A DNA stretch of 51,441 bases from a virus: the IMG/VR virus record IMGVR_UViG_3300003323_000779, positions 1 through 51,441 of that record; one strand, given 5' to 3'. Positions 16,982-23,744 of this stretch are shown here, one piece after another. The number at the start of each line of letters is the position of its first letter. Within the stretch, counting starts at the first letter, position 1. The position numbers and the translations under genes are program-made. The notes below the pieces were generated by a model. It saw only the letters and a program-made list of their open reading frames with translations. It searched no databases and was not told the DNA's origin.

Positions 16982-17246
16982 CTCTCTCGCGCTCTATGAT
17001 TTCGTTGAGTTCACTGAGTTCACTCTCAGTAAGCGGTGTGAGTACGGAGTCCTTGCCGTTTTTCCAACCACAGATCGGGCGCGGGCAGATCGGGCGAGTC
17101 TCCAAGATGGCATCTCCAGCGGTGTTGTAAGGAGGCTCATATCCGCAATAGGTACAAAGGCGGCGCTTGCTCTCGGAGTGATCAGGACCGCCCTCGATCG
17201 AGCTGACGAGGCCGGATACGAAGGAGACATCTTTCAGGTCCGTCAC
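16959..17246 (-). CDS. Small zinc-ribbon protein
   Basis: A 95-residue protein begun at GTG 17246, whose GTGA overlaps the stop of the small membrane protein before it (translational coupling). It has two cysteine pairs, CTYCGYEP and CPRPICGW, forming a probable zinc ribbon, followed by an acidic helix (ESELSELNEIIERERDAK). Function unknown. A longer frame runs upstream but would read through a palindromic repeat and the overlapping small gene, so I reject it. Confidence 0.6.
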   Translation of the reverse strand: MTDLKDVSFVSGLVSSIEGGPDHSESKRRLCTYCGYEPPYNTAGDAILETRPICPRPICGWKNGKDSVLTPLTESELSELNEIIERERDAKAQDI

Positions 17247-17344
17247 TTTCCGGGACCGAACACCGCCAGAGCAAGAAGCATCAGGCCGACGACGGCGCAA
17301 TAGGCGACGAAAGCGATACGTTCTAATGTTCTCTGCTCGGACAT
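17243..17344 (-). CDS. Very small membrane protein (33 residues)
   Basis: An ATG at 17344 with AGAAGG nine bases upstream opens a 33-codon frame: a charged start (MSEQRTLERI) followed by one hydrophobic segment (YCAVVGLMLLALAVFG) and a stop whose TGA overlaps the next gene's GTG. The ribosome site and the coupled stop/start argue that it is real. One-pass inner-membrane protein of unknown function. Confidence 0.55.
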   Translation of the reverse strand: MSEQRTLERIAFVAYCAVVGLMLLALAVFGPGK

Positions 17345-17365
17345 GATGGCATCCTTCTAACGAGG

Positions 17366-17403
17366 CGTATATTCGTATATCCGACTGTTCGAATATCCGT
17401 ACA
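17366..17403. repeat. CG-phased palindromic repeat, locus 3
   Basis: Lies in the 153-base gap between the two small membrane-protein genes. Units CGTATATT, CGTATATC and CGAATATC are present. The rest of this gap (17404-17497) shows no gene or clear signal. Confidence 0.8.
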
Positions 17404-17497
17404 AATCGATCAAACCGGTGTGGCGCTGGCACCGGTGGCGGCGAGGTTGCCGTTATCCCCTGGGAGCGAAGACATTGACAGGGAATGTCCGATGAGG

Positions 17498-17749
17498 CTA
17501 TCGGGGGTGCGCCGGAAGCTGTTGAAGCAAAAATAAAACGATCGCCATCTTCATCATGGCGAGGGCAAGATATATCGCGGCCTTGCGTTCTCTTCGGTGA
17601 AGATCGGCCTGGGTACCGAGTTCACGGAGACGGCACCACAAGCCGATAGCACGGCCCAGATTCTCCCCGGCGGATGCACAATGGATCGCCATTAAGAGGA
17701 AAATCAGCCAGGGCGGCAGATGCAGCAGGAAGTGAATGAGCAGAGGCAT
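17498..17749 (-). CDS. Small two-segment membrane protein
   Basis: An 83-residue protein starting at 17749 (MPLLIHFLLHL), with GGAGG overlapping the end of the sigma gene. Two hydrophobic stretches (LPPWLIFLLMAIHCA and LALAMMKMAIVLFLLQQL) flank a basic, arginine-rich loop. Size and topology are holin-like, but a better holin candidate lies beside the endolysin, so I leave it unnamed; a second holin, antiholin or membrane anchor is possible. Confidence 0.6.
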   Translation of the reverse strand: MPLLIHFLLHLPPWLIFLLMAIHCASAGENLGRAIGLWCRLRELGTQADLHRRERKAAIYLALAMMKMAIVLFLLQQLPAHPR

Positions 17750-17753
17750 CCTT

Positions 17754-18551
17754 TTAGTCCTCCAGCGTTTCCTGCTCCCCGATGAGAGAGCGTAGACGGC
17801 GAAGCGCTCCGAGTTGGATCTGGCGGATGCCTTCCTCCGAGTACCCCAGATCGGAGGCGATCTCCTGCAGCGTTTCCTGTTCGAAGAAACGGCGGGTGAT
17901 AACCGTCCGCTGAATCTCGGAGAGATGAGGCATGGCTTGATCGAGCATGATCCGCGCATCGGCGGCATCTATCCAATCGACGGCAAAAGCCGGGTTGCGC
18001 TCCGGATCGACCATGCCATGCGCTACATCATTGCCATTGCCGAAACGAACCGTCGGCAATACCGATCGCTCTGTCGCGAGCACCCGCTGCACGGCGGCGA
18101 CCGTCATTCCGGTCTGCTCGGCCAATTCCTCCACTGTTGCATCCGGCGATGTTTCCAGTGCCTTTTTCAGATGGCGGCGCTGCTCTTTGGAATTGGCAGG
18201 CTCCGTGATATTCGAGCTGCCATGATCGCGGGCGTAGTTCATCATCTGGTTACGGAGGGCATTGTAGACGAACGTTTTGAAGGTTGTTCCCTGGCGAGGA
18301 TCGAAGCGCCGGAGCGCTGTGAATACCATCACGCGCCCGGCCTGGATCACCTCATCGCGAGAAAGCCCCGGACGGTGAGGATTGATGTAACGCCTGCCGG
18401 TCCTGCCGATCATGGGCAGAAGCTGGTCGATGATCCTCTCGGCAATGTTGTTGTCGCGAGAGCGATAGAAGCGCTGGGCCTGTTCCTCCAGCAACAGACT
18501 AAGCTGTACCGGGGTAGGCGATGCGGAATTTTGAGGAGACACATCTCCCAT
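17754..18551 (-). CDS. Phage-encoded sigma-70 family RNA polymerase sigma factor
   Basis: This 265-residue protein has the regions of a group 3/4-type sigma factor in order: region 2 (GLSRDEVIQAGRVMVFTAL, then FDPRQGTTFKTFVYNALRN) near 60-110, a region 3-like HTH (TVEELAEQTGMTVAAVQRVL) near 140-160, and region 4 (LSEIQRTVITRRFFEQ, then EIASDLGYSEEGIRQIQ) near 210-255. It would redirect host RNA polymerase, most plausibly to late or own promoters. It lies third in the late operon. No anti-sigma gene is recognised nearby. An alternative downstream start (GTG four codons in) exists. Confidence 0.9.
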   Translation of the reverse strand: MGDVSPQNSASPTPVQLSLLLEEQAQRFYRSRDNNIAERIIDQLLPMIGRTGRRYINPHRPGLSRDEVIQAGRVMVFTALRRFDPRQGTTFKTFVYNALRNQMMNYARDHGSSNITEPANSKEQRRHLKKALETSPDATVEELAEQTGMTVAAVQRVLATERSVLPTVRFGNGNDVAHGMVDPERNPAFAVDWIDAADARIMLDQAMPHLSEIQRTVITRRFFEQETLQEIASDLGYSEEGIRQIQLGALRRLRSLIGEQETLED

Positions 18552-18555
18552 TGGA

Positions 18556-18927
18556 TTACACCAACTTTCCGGCGTTTTGTCCGGTCGTTTTGCGGCGGAA
18601 CGGTGGATCGACCTTCACCGGATGGCCGAAGCGCATCTGCCGGATCTGTGGCGGAGTGCTCTGCTTCGTGGTGAGGCGATATCCACGCTGGAACGCAAAC
18701 CAGGTGAGGACCTTCGCGGTGGCCGTGAATCCGGAGAGCCGACGCAGGTTGGCCAGCGCGGCGCGGGTGAACATCGGAGCGAAACGACGGCGACGAGCGC
18801 CCTTCTTCTTTTCGCCGAGGAGGTTAGGAAACTGCTTTTGGATGAAGTCGTCCAGAGTGATCGGAATGAGCTTGCTCGCGATGGTGGCAACGGGAGCGGG
18901 AGTGGTGGTTATTTCGGGATCTGCCAT
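18556..18927 (-). CDS. Hypothetical basic protein
   Basis: A 123-residue protein with a Pro/Thr-rich start, a helix (LDDFIQKQFPNLLGEKKKG), a strongly basic patch (ARRRRFAP) and a basic C-terminus. I do not recognise the family. The charge suggests nucleic-acid binding. It lies four bases before the sigma-factor gene in the same operon, so a link with transcription is possible but unproven. Confidence 0.6.
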   Translation of the reverse strand: MADPEITTTPAPVATIASKLIPITLDDFIQKQFPNLLGEKKKGARRRRFAPMFTRAALANLRRLSGFTATAKVLTWFAFQRGYRLTTKQSTPPQIRQMRFGHPVKVDPPFRRKTTGQNAGKLV

Positions 18928-19010
18928 AGGAGGGTTTTGAGGGGAGGAAGGGGCCGGTGGGTGGTATAACCACTGTCCACCGGCCAGAGGAAGATGGAGG
19001 AAGCAGGGGA

Positions 19011-19601
19011 TTAGTGGGGAATGCCGGGAAACATAACACGCCTGGCGTATATCTGTCCCTTATAGCTATCGAACATTTTGGCCACCTCATAGGCCACTTC
19101 GTCAGGGGACATACGGACGGCAGCAGAGCCATTGATTCGCACCATGAAATCATGGCAGCCTCTCGGGTCCTCTTCCATCAGGAAAGACATATCGCGGGAC
19201 CGGCTCTTTTTCGCTTCATCCCGTTCACGCTCTGCCTGCTCCTTGGCGCGCTTCAGAGAATTGATCTCGGTTATCTTATGTGCCACCTCGGCGCGAGCAT
19301 CCTTGAGGGCGTGCTTGGTGAGCGGTATAGGACAGTCCAGACACGCATTGAGTGCCCCGGCCACATGGGCTGCGGTATTGCTGTCGGGTAGCTCGATGTA
19401 GAGCACGAACTGCTTCGAAAGCAGATCGTAGGTATAGATCTGCTTGGCGGCCTTGTTCAAAGGATCTTTGCGGATAACCTTCGCGGCGGTGAACAGATCA
19501 AAGTTGGAGCCAATGACCTCACCATGAGCAAGCTTTTCGAGATCGGCACCGGTGAAGTAATGAGGAAGAGCAGCGGACGCTGCCGGAGTGGATTCGGGCA
19601 T
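19011..19601 (-). CDS. Hypothetical coiled-coil protein, first gene of late operon
   Basis: A 196-residue protein started at 19601 (MPESTPAASAALP), with AGGAAA upstream. It has an N-terminal domain (HYFTGADLEKLAHGEV, TYDLLSKQFVLYIELPDS), a long charged coiled coil around residues 120-160 (LKRAKEQAERERDEAKK) and a C-terminal segment ending RVMFPGIPH. Family unknown. It follows the promoter at 19747-19776 and a terminator, so it opens the late operon. Confidence 0.6.
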   Translation of the reverse strand: MPESTPAASAALPHYFTGADLEKLAHGEVIGSNFDLFTAAKVIRKDPLNKAAKQIYTYDLLSKQFVLYIELPDSNTAAHVAGALNACLDCPIPLTKHALKDARAEVAHKITEINSLKRAKEQAERERDEAKKSRSRDMSFLMEEDPRGCHDFMVRINGSAAVRMSPDEVAYEVAKMFDSYKGQIYARRVMFPGIPH

Positions 19602-19746
19602 ATTTGGTTTCCTGAAGGGGACCGGTGAGGTCCGTGGTGGGAGAGGAGAAGGGAGTGGCAGCGCGGACTCCCCCGGATCAGCGCTGCACAACGATCAGAT
19701 GGAAGAAACACCATCGACTATCAATCAACCATCAACTGACAGAAAA

Positions 19747-19776
19747 ATTATAGGCCGGGTTATACCCGCATAGCAA
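19747..19776 (-). promoter_or_regulatory. Candidate late-operon promoter
   Basis: On the minus strand TTGCTA (19776-19771) and TATAAT (19752-19747) are separated by 18 bases, an excellent housekeeping-sigma pattern. The spacer holds a near-palindrome GGGTATAACCC. It lies just downstream of a terminator and about 140 bases before the first late gene. The leader also repeats GTTGATGG/GTCGATGG. Confidence 0.6.
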
Positions 19777-19791
19777 TGAAGTGAAAAGAGC

Positions 19792-19826
19792 TTCGGCCAC
19801 GGTTTTCCCCTCAAACCGTGGCCGAA
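19792..19826 (-). terminator. Rho-independent terminator with perfect 14-bp stem
   Basis: TTCGGCCACGGTTT pairs with AAACCGTGGCCGAA across a 7-base loop; on the minus strand it is followed by GCTCTTTT. It would end transcription of the HTH gene at 19840-20127 and insulate the late promoter. Confidence 0.75.
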
Positions 19827-19839
19827 ATAATGAAAATAG

Positions 19840-20127
19840 TCAGTTATTGGGGGCGTTTTGGATCTGCGAGAGGGATGCGTTGATCACATCGCAGACAAAG
19901 TTCGTGCTGCATCCGAGTCGGTCGGCGATCTTAGCCGCGCTCGCGCCGGTCTCCAGGCGGAGGTAAAGAATCCGTACCTTGATATCGGCACCATAACGAT
20001 TGGCCGCGCGGCTCGACGTGTCGAATCTCACGCGCACGACGCGGCGCTGGGGAACGGTGTGTACACCAGGACGACACGGCACCTTTGCCCGGATCTCTTT
20101 TTCGGGGAGCGATACTACCACACTCAC
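19840..20127 (-). CDS. Small HTH DNA-binding protein
   Basis: About 95 residues from a GTG at 20127 with AGG a few bases upstream; a TTG start at 20178 is possible. The second half contains a homeodomain-like helix-turn-helix (ILYLRLETGASAAKIADRLG, then STNFVCDVINAS). It probably regulates the neighbouring late promoter or integrase, but this is inferred only from proximity. It is followed by a strong terminator. Confidence 0.6.
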   Translation of the reverse strand: MSVVVSLPEKEIRAKVPCRPGVHTVPQRRVVRVRFDTSSRAANRYGADIKVRILYLRLETGASAAKIADRLGCSTNFVCDVINASLSQIQNAPNN

Positions 20128-20220
20128 TACTGACCTCGATTTCTGGGGGAGACAGAAAAACAGCCGTTCTATCCTCAATTATCGTGCCATATTTGGGTGG
20201 TGGCCAGGTAGAAAATTTTG

Positions 20221-20276
20221 TACGGATATACGTATATCCGAATATTCGTACAACCGAACATCGTACAATCGTATAT
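20221..20276. repeat. CG-phased palindromic repeat, locus 4
   Basis: The longest locus, about 56 bases. It contains the perfect 18-base palindrome CGGATATACGTATATCCG at 20223-20240, followed by CGAATATTCG, and partial units out to CGTATATT. Confidence 0.85.
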
Positions 20277-20345
20277 TTTGGCCATATGGCAGCGCTGGCA
20301 CATTGATGGCTCATTGGATGGCCGATCTGGCACGCTCCCAGGGGG

Positions 20346-20378
20346 CGAATATACGTATATACGGCTGTTCGGATATCG
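20346..20378. repeat. CG-phased palindromic repeat, locus 5
   Basis: Contains ATATACGTATAT, a 12-base palindrome at 20349-20360, and a partial second unit ending TTCGGATATCG. Separated from locus 4 by about 70 ordinary bases. Confidence 0.8.
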
Positions 20379-20612
20379 CAAACCATAAGAGCCATTTCCC
20401 TCTCGGATTTGGTAATCTTAATTCGTATTATCCGTACCTAATAATACCGCAATAGCTTTCTTTCTTAAAGTCACTGCCGGCAGCGGGTGACCACTCCAAC
20501 GGGATGCTGTTGCAATGCCACTTACGCGGTCCTGATCGCGGCGCGGAAAGATATCGCCGATGGTCGAGCAGCGCATTATCCCGGCGTTATTATCCGTACC
20601 AAATTTCCACCT

Positions 20613-20632
20613 TCACGAAATGGATTTCGTGA
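20613..20632. promoter_or_regulatory. Inverted repeat upstream of integrase, possible operator
   Basis: TCACGAAAT and ATTTCGTGA are perfect 9-base arms around GG. It lies about 40 bases before the integrase start. The half-site ATTTCGTGA also occurs near 23646, upstream of the replication gene. A regulator or arm-type integrase site are both possible. Confidence 0.45.
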
Positions 20633-20670
20633 GATTTGCCAGCGCTCCCGGTGCCATGCAATAATGGTCC

Positions 20671-21753
20671 ATGCCTGGAAACTCGCCGATGCAGCGGCGT
20701 GGTTCTGGTGGAGATTTGACTGGCCGGACTGTCAACCCGGATCGCGTCAATCACTTACGCCTGGTCACGGTGGAAGATCCTCTTGTCGATGTAGAGGATG
20801 ATGTTACCGAGACGCCTGGCGAAACTCCCCCGGATGTCGTTGCCCTCGTTCTCGACAATTCACGTAGCGCCGACACGCGCGCTGCCTATGCTCTCGACTA
20901 TCGCAAATATTTTGGCGAGGACTATACGCCTGCAGATGTGATCAAATGGGCGGCCCAGCCGGTACCGAAACTCGCAGCGGACCTGCAGAAGTTCAAGGCG
21001 GACCAGATCAAGAAGGGGATGAGCGAAGCAACGGTCAACCGTCGCCTGGCGAGTCTCCGATCGCTTCTGTCGCGCTGCCACGCGCTCGGGTACTCGCTCA
21101 CCGACGGGCGCGGCCTGGTGACCTCGGAACACGTCACGCCCTACAGAGACACTCGTGGCGTTTCCCTCAAGGTCATGCGCCGTCTCATCGCTCTCCCGGA
21201 TGTGTCGACGGAGAAGGGGAAACGGGACCTCGTGATATTGCGCCTCGGCCTGGAGAACGCCCTCCGCTGCATGGAGATCGTCGCCATCAATCTTGCGGAT
21301 CTATCTATGGTCGATCGTCGGCTCCGGATCAGGGGCAAGGGCCGGGGCACACGCACCGAATGGGTAGATATCTCCGCCAAGGCGCTCGATGCGATCGAGC
21401 AATATCTGATCGAGACGAAGCGATGGAAGCAGACGGGGAAGGGGAAGGGTCCGATCGGGACGGGGCCGCTGCTGCTCTCCTGTGACCACCGGAAGGAATA
21501 CGCGGGTACCCGGCTCACCAGGGATGGTTTATATTCCGTGGTGATGTCGTTCGGCGAGGCGATCGGCGTCCGGGTGACACCGCACAAGCTCCGGCACTCG
21601 GCGATCACCGAGGTCCTGCGATTGAATGGCGGGAACCTGGTGGAGGCCCAGGACTTTTCCCGGCACTCCGATCCGCGCACGCTGATGATCTACAACGACA
21701 ACGCGAATAAGGCGCAGGGCAAGATGACCCGGAAGCTCTCACGGGAGTTGTGA
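20671..21753 (+). CDS. int: Tyrosine recombinase (phage integrase)
   Basis: Site-specific integrase for insertion into and excision from the host chromosome; 360 residues. Residues 52-150 are the SAM-like core-binding domain; the catalytic domain has the full set: R199 in NALRCMEIV, K223 in RGKGRG, H305 and R308 in HKLRHS, H332 in FSRHSD and nucleophile Y341 in LMIYND. It therefore looks active. It stands alone on the plus strand and a 36-base palindrome follows its stop. The true start may be ATG 7 codons in, which has a GGAAA upstream. No lambda-type excisionase is obvious; the HTH protein encoded next door is a candidate. Confidence 0.95.
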   Translation: MPGNSPMQRRGSGGDLTGRTVNPDRVNHLRLVTVEDPLVDVEDDVTETPGETPPDVVALVLDNSRSADTRAAYALDYRKYFGEDYTPADVIKWAAQPVPKLAADLQKFKADQIKKGMSEATVNRRLASLRSLLSRCHALGYSLTDGRGLVTSEHVTPYRDTRGVSLKVMRRLIALPDVSTEKGKRDLVILRLGLENALRCMEIVAINLADLSMVDRRLRIRGKGRGTRTEWVDISAKALDAIEQYLIETKRWKQTGKGKGPIGTGPLLLSCDHRKEYAGTRLTRDGLYSVVMSFGEAIGVRVTPHKLRHSAITEVLRLNGGNLVEAQDFSRHSDPRTLMIYNDNANKAQGKMTRKLSREL

Positions 21754-21778
21754 CCTGGCTCAGAAACGAAGTTGCGAG

Positions 21779-21814
21779 CCGGATGTTCGTATATACGTAT
21801 ATACGAACATCCGG
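21779..21814. repeat. CG-phased palindromic repeat, locus 6: perfect 36-base palindrome
   Basis: A perfect 36-base palindrome with no central spacer lies between the convergent integrase and HTH genes. Each half reads CCGGATGTTCGTATATAC. CGs sit at 8-base spacing. It could form a cruciform or act as a bidirectional terminator, though it lacks a T-run. Confidence 0.9.
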
Positions 21815-21824
21815 TCATCTCCTC

Positions 21825-22523
21825 TCAATCCCTGTATTGGGGGCCGTGTTTCTTTTGCCGCTTTGCTGCCTTGGCTTGCGCTTTCTCCTGTGCTTTGGAA
21901 ACGAGATCCGCGATGTGCTGCAGCACCATGTTCCGGCTCCACTGGCCGCGTAACACGGGCGGGACCCGGCGACCAACGAGGTGGGGTTTATCCGTCAGGC
22001 CCAGGAGCTGCGCGGCCTCCGTTTGATCTATCAGGCGATCCTCTACCGGTGGCAAGATGCCAGAGGTTTTGAAGCGCTGGATGGCGATCTCGGCGAAGGT
22101 ATCGGCGAACGTCCTCCCGATCTGCTCGACCTGGCCCGCAACGATGGGGGAGAGAGCCACCGCGCCCGATCCGGCAGCCGGACCAGTTCCATTGTCCGTG
22201 TTGGGCGTATATTCGGATATACGGGTATCTGGGTGTTCCTCAAAGATCCCGTCGATCGCAGGACCTGCAGCGATTCTCTGGCGGAGGAATGGTTCTGCCG
22301 TTTTGGGCGAGATCTCTCCCCGCCCGTGCGCCTTGGCGAGATCCCGGAAGAGCCAGAGCCGATCAGCAGGGTATTTCGTTCCGCGTCCGTTGCCGGTCGC
22401 ACCGAGCAGCTCGTCGATGATAGGAATGGACAGATAGCGGTTCATCGCCGAGCGGTCCTTGTTCTCAGTCCACCCCAACTCCTTCAGCACGTCAGCGAGG
22501 CTCAGAAGCGCTTCATCAGCCAT
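21825..22523 (-). CDS. HTH-containing protein, last gene of the early operon
   Basis: A 232-residue protein starting at 22523 (MADEALLSLADVLKEL) with AAGGAG upstream, overlapping the initiator gene end by eight bases. It has an N-terminal MerR/excisionase-like part (ATGNGRGTKYPADRLWLFRD) and a second HTH-like part (IDQTEAAQLLGLTDKPHLVG). The linker between them is encoded by a palindromic repeat (HPDTRISEYTPNTD). Adjacent to the integrase, so an excision or replication accessory role is plausible; function is not established. The C-terminal tail is lysine-rich. Confidence 0.65.
   Translation of the reverse strand: MADEALLSLADVLKELGWTENKDRSAMNRYLSIPIIDELLGATGNGRGTKYPADRLWLFRDLAKAHGRGEISPKTAEPFLRQRIAAGPAIDGIFEEHPDTRISEYTPNTDNGTGPAAGSGAVALSPIVAGQVEQIGRTFADTFAEIAIQRFKTSGILPPVEDRLIDQTEAAQLLGLTDKPHLVGRRVPPVLRGQWSRNMVLQHIADLVSKAQEKAQAKAAKRQKKHGPQYRD
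22206..22238. repeat. CG-phased palindromic repeat, locus 7, inside a gene
   Basis: The near-palindrome CGTATATTCGGATATACG and a degenerate second unit lie inside the coding frame of the HTH protein, adding residues in an otherwise Pro/Gly/Ala-rich linker. It is the only copy of the family within a gene body. Confidence 0.75.
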
Positions 22524-23583
22524 TTGCAACGGCTCCTTCCTGGAGTGTCATTAGCTGGACCGCGACCGTCTCACAGGCGAACTGCGCAGCAATCTCCTCG
22601 ATCAGTGGGCGATGGCGCTGCTCTATCCAGCCGCGCGTGAAAGAAGTCTTTGCACCAAGCGTTAGTTTTCCATCGGCGTAGCGGATAGGGGTAAGCGATC
22701 TAAAGTGAGTTTCCATAGTCGGTACATTGACGCGGTTTGCCAGCTCGCCCAGCGTAGCGGTCCAGAGCATCAAAGCAGTCTCCTGCTCGGCCTGCGCTCT
22801 GTTCCCTTGATTCACCATAGGAGTATCCGGTGCCTGCATCTCTGGGAATAGGGAGAGCGTCTCATCGTCCGGGTCTCTATCCCCTTGGGGATCGCATTTA
22901 TGCGAGGGGTCCGTCTCCTCTGGGAGAGGAGATGATAGAGATATGGGAGAGGACATGGAAGGAGACATCTCAGTAATATCCTTGGTGATTACCTCAGTCA
23001 ATCCTTGGGTTTTCCCGCGAGCAATCTTTCGGAGTTGCCCAAACCTATCTTTGGGCATTCCCGAAACATAGGGTTCGGGATTCCCATCTATTGGGTTTCC
23101 CGTATCCTCAGCATTGGGGATTCCCGAATGTTCAGCATTGGGCTTTGCCCAAAGTTTGGTTTTGACTTCTACGTACTCCCGCAAGATCTGGATGAGTTCG
23201 GGCAGCTTGACGCGATACCAGAGCTTCATCGGGTTGCCCTTCTTCTGCTCCTCCAGGACACCTATCTTGACCAGTCGCTTTCGCGCGGTCATCTGCTCCT
23301 CGTAGGATAGGCCGGTCTGTTCGCTGATCTGCTCGATCGTCATCCAGAACCAACCGTTGCGTTTCTGCGCGGTGGGTGTACGGGTCCAGAACCAGAATTG
23401 AGAGAGTAGGAGGCCCGCCGTCGTGCTGCCTACTGCGAGAGCGAGATCCACGCGGTGGGCGACGATTCGGCCAGAGCCGAGGAGATCCATTACCGGATCG
23501 ATCTCATTGTCTGCTTGGGCAGACGTGCCTTTAGAAGAGGGATCGGCATTGACAGTGGCCGTCCCGGTTGGGTATACTGACAT
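22516..23583 (-). CDS. Replication initiator with C-terminal DnaA domain-I-like module
   Basis: A 355-residue protein starting at the ATG at 23583 with AGGAG six bases upstream. Residues about 25-130 form a winged-helix domain like phage replisome organisers (VDLALAVGSTTAGLLLSQFW, MTIEQISEQTGLSYEEQM, KRLVKIGVLEEQ). Residues about 143-193 are a low-complexity linker whose DNA carries iterons. Residues about 270-345 match the DnaA N-terminal domain (LWTATLGELANRV, THFRSLTPIRY, DGKLTLGAKTSFTRGWIEQR), which in DnaA binds the DnaB helicase. I infer that it opens the origin and recruits the host helicase; no phage helicase is seen. Confidence 0.75.
   Translation of the reverse strand: MSVYPTGTATVNADPSSKGTSAQADNEIDPVMDLLGSGRIVAHRVDLALAVGSTTAGLLLSQFWFWTRTPTAQKRNGWFWMTIEQISEQTGLSYEEQMTARKRLVKIGVLEEQKKGNPMKLWYRVKLPELIQILREYVEVKTKLWAKPNAEHSGIPNAEDTGNPIDGNPEPYVSGMPKDRFGQLRKIARGKTQGLTEVITKDITEMSPSMSSPISLSSPLPEETDPSHKCDPQGDRDPDDETLSLFPEMQAPDTPMVNQGNRAQAEQETALMLWTATLGELANRVNVPTMETHFRSLTPIRYADGKLTLGAKTSFTRGWIEQRHRPLIEEIAAQFACETVAVQLMTLQEGAVANG
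23005..23152. repeat. Iterons inside the initiator gene, probable replication origin
   Basis: A 13-base motif TTGGGNNTTCCCG recurs at 23005, 23051, 23074, 23091, 23114 and 23138, with a degenerate copy near 23027, so the spacing is close to 23 bases or two helical turns. The motif is itself an imperfect inverted repeat. Since 23 is not a multiple of 3, protein selection cannot explain the spacing. Lambda-like phages also carry origin iterons inside the initiator gene. Confidence 0.7.
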
Positions 23584-23586
23584 CAC

Positions 23587-23744
23587 ACACTCCTATGGGC
23601 CGATGGTTCGCGCTGGTTGGCCCGGATGATATGCCTCACGCCTGCATTTCGTGAAGCATTTTGAAGACGCCGCTCTGTTGACAGCAGGGTGGCGTTTTCA
23701 TTTATTGGATAATCATAGCAATGAAATGGCTATGTTGTCAACGT
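23587..23744. other. Leader region of the initiator gene
   Basis: Besides the promoter, this 158-base gap contains a hairpin with GACGCC and GGCGTT arms around a CTGTTGACAG tip (about 23665-23697) and the ATTTCGTGA half-site near 23646. The hairpin would lie in the 5' leader of the initiator mRNA and might control its translation. Confidence 0.4.
23712..23741 (-). promoter_or_regulatory. Candidate promoter for the initiator gene, with inverted repeat
   Basis: On the minus strand TTGACA (23741-23736) and TATGAT (23717-23712) are 18 bases apart, close to consensus. CATAGC (23714-23719) and GCTATG (23729-23734) form an inverted repeat across the spacer and -10, a possible operator. The promoter overlaps the space just after the preceding gene's stop and would allow the initiator to be expressed separately. 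Confidence 0.65.

Larger units (their letters stand above)
20128..20670. other. Non-coding region before the integrase
   Basis: About 540 bases with no convincing gene. It holds two CG-phased palindromic repeat loci and one 20-base inverted repeat. The AT content rises between 20390 and 20470. This region or the short gap after the integrase is where an attachment site would be expected, but no candidate core can be identified without the host junctions. Confidence 0.6.

Noticed and set aside
17498-17749. Two-segment membrane protein as the phage holin
   Set aside because: A full holin-family protein lies next to the endolysin at 42297-42806; this one is far from the lysis genes.
20487-20801. 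104-codon plus-strand frame overlapping the integrase start
   Set aside because: No ribosome site, crosses an inverted repeat and the integrase N-terminus in another frame; the sequence gives no family.
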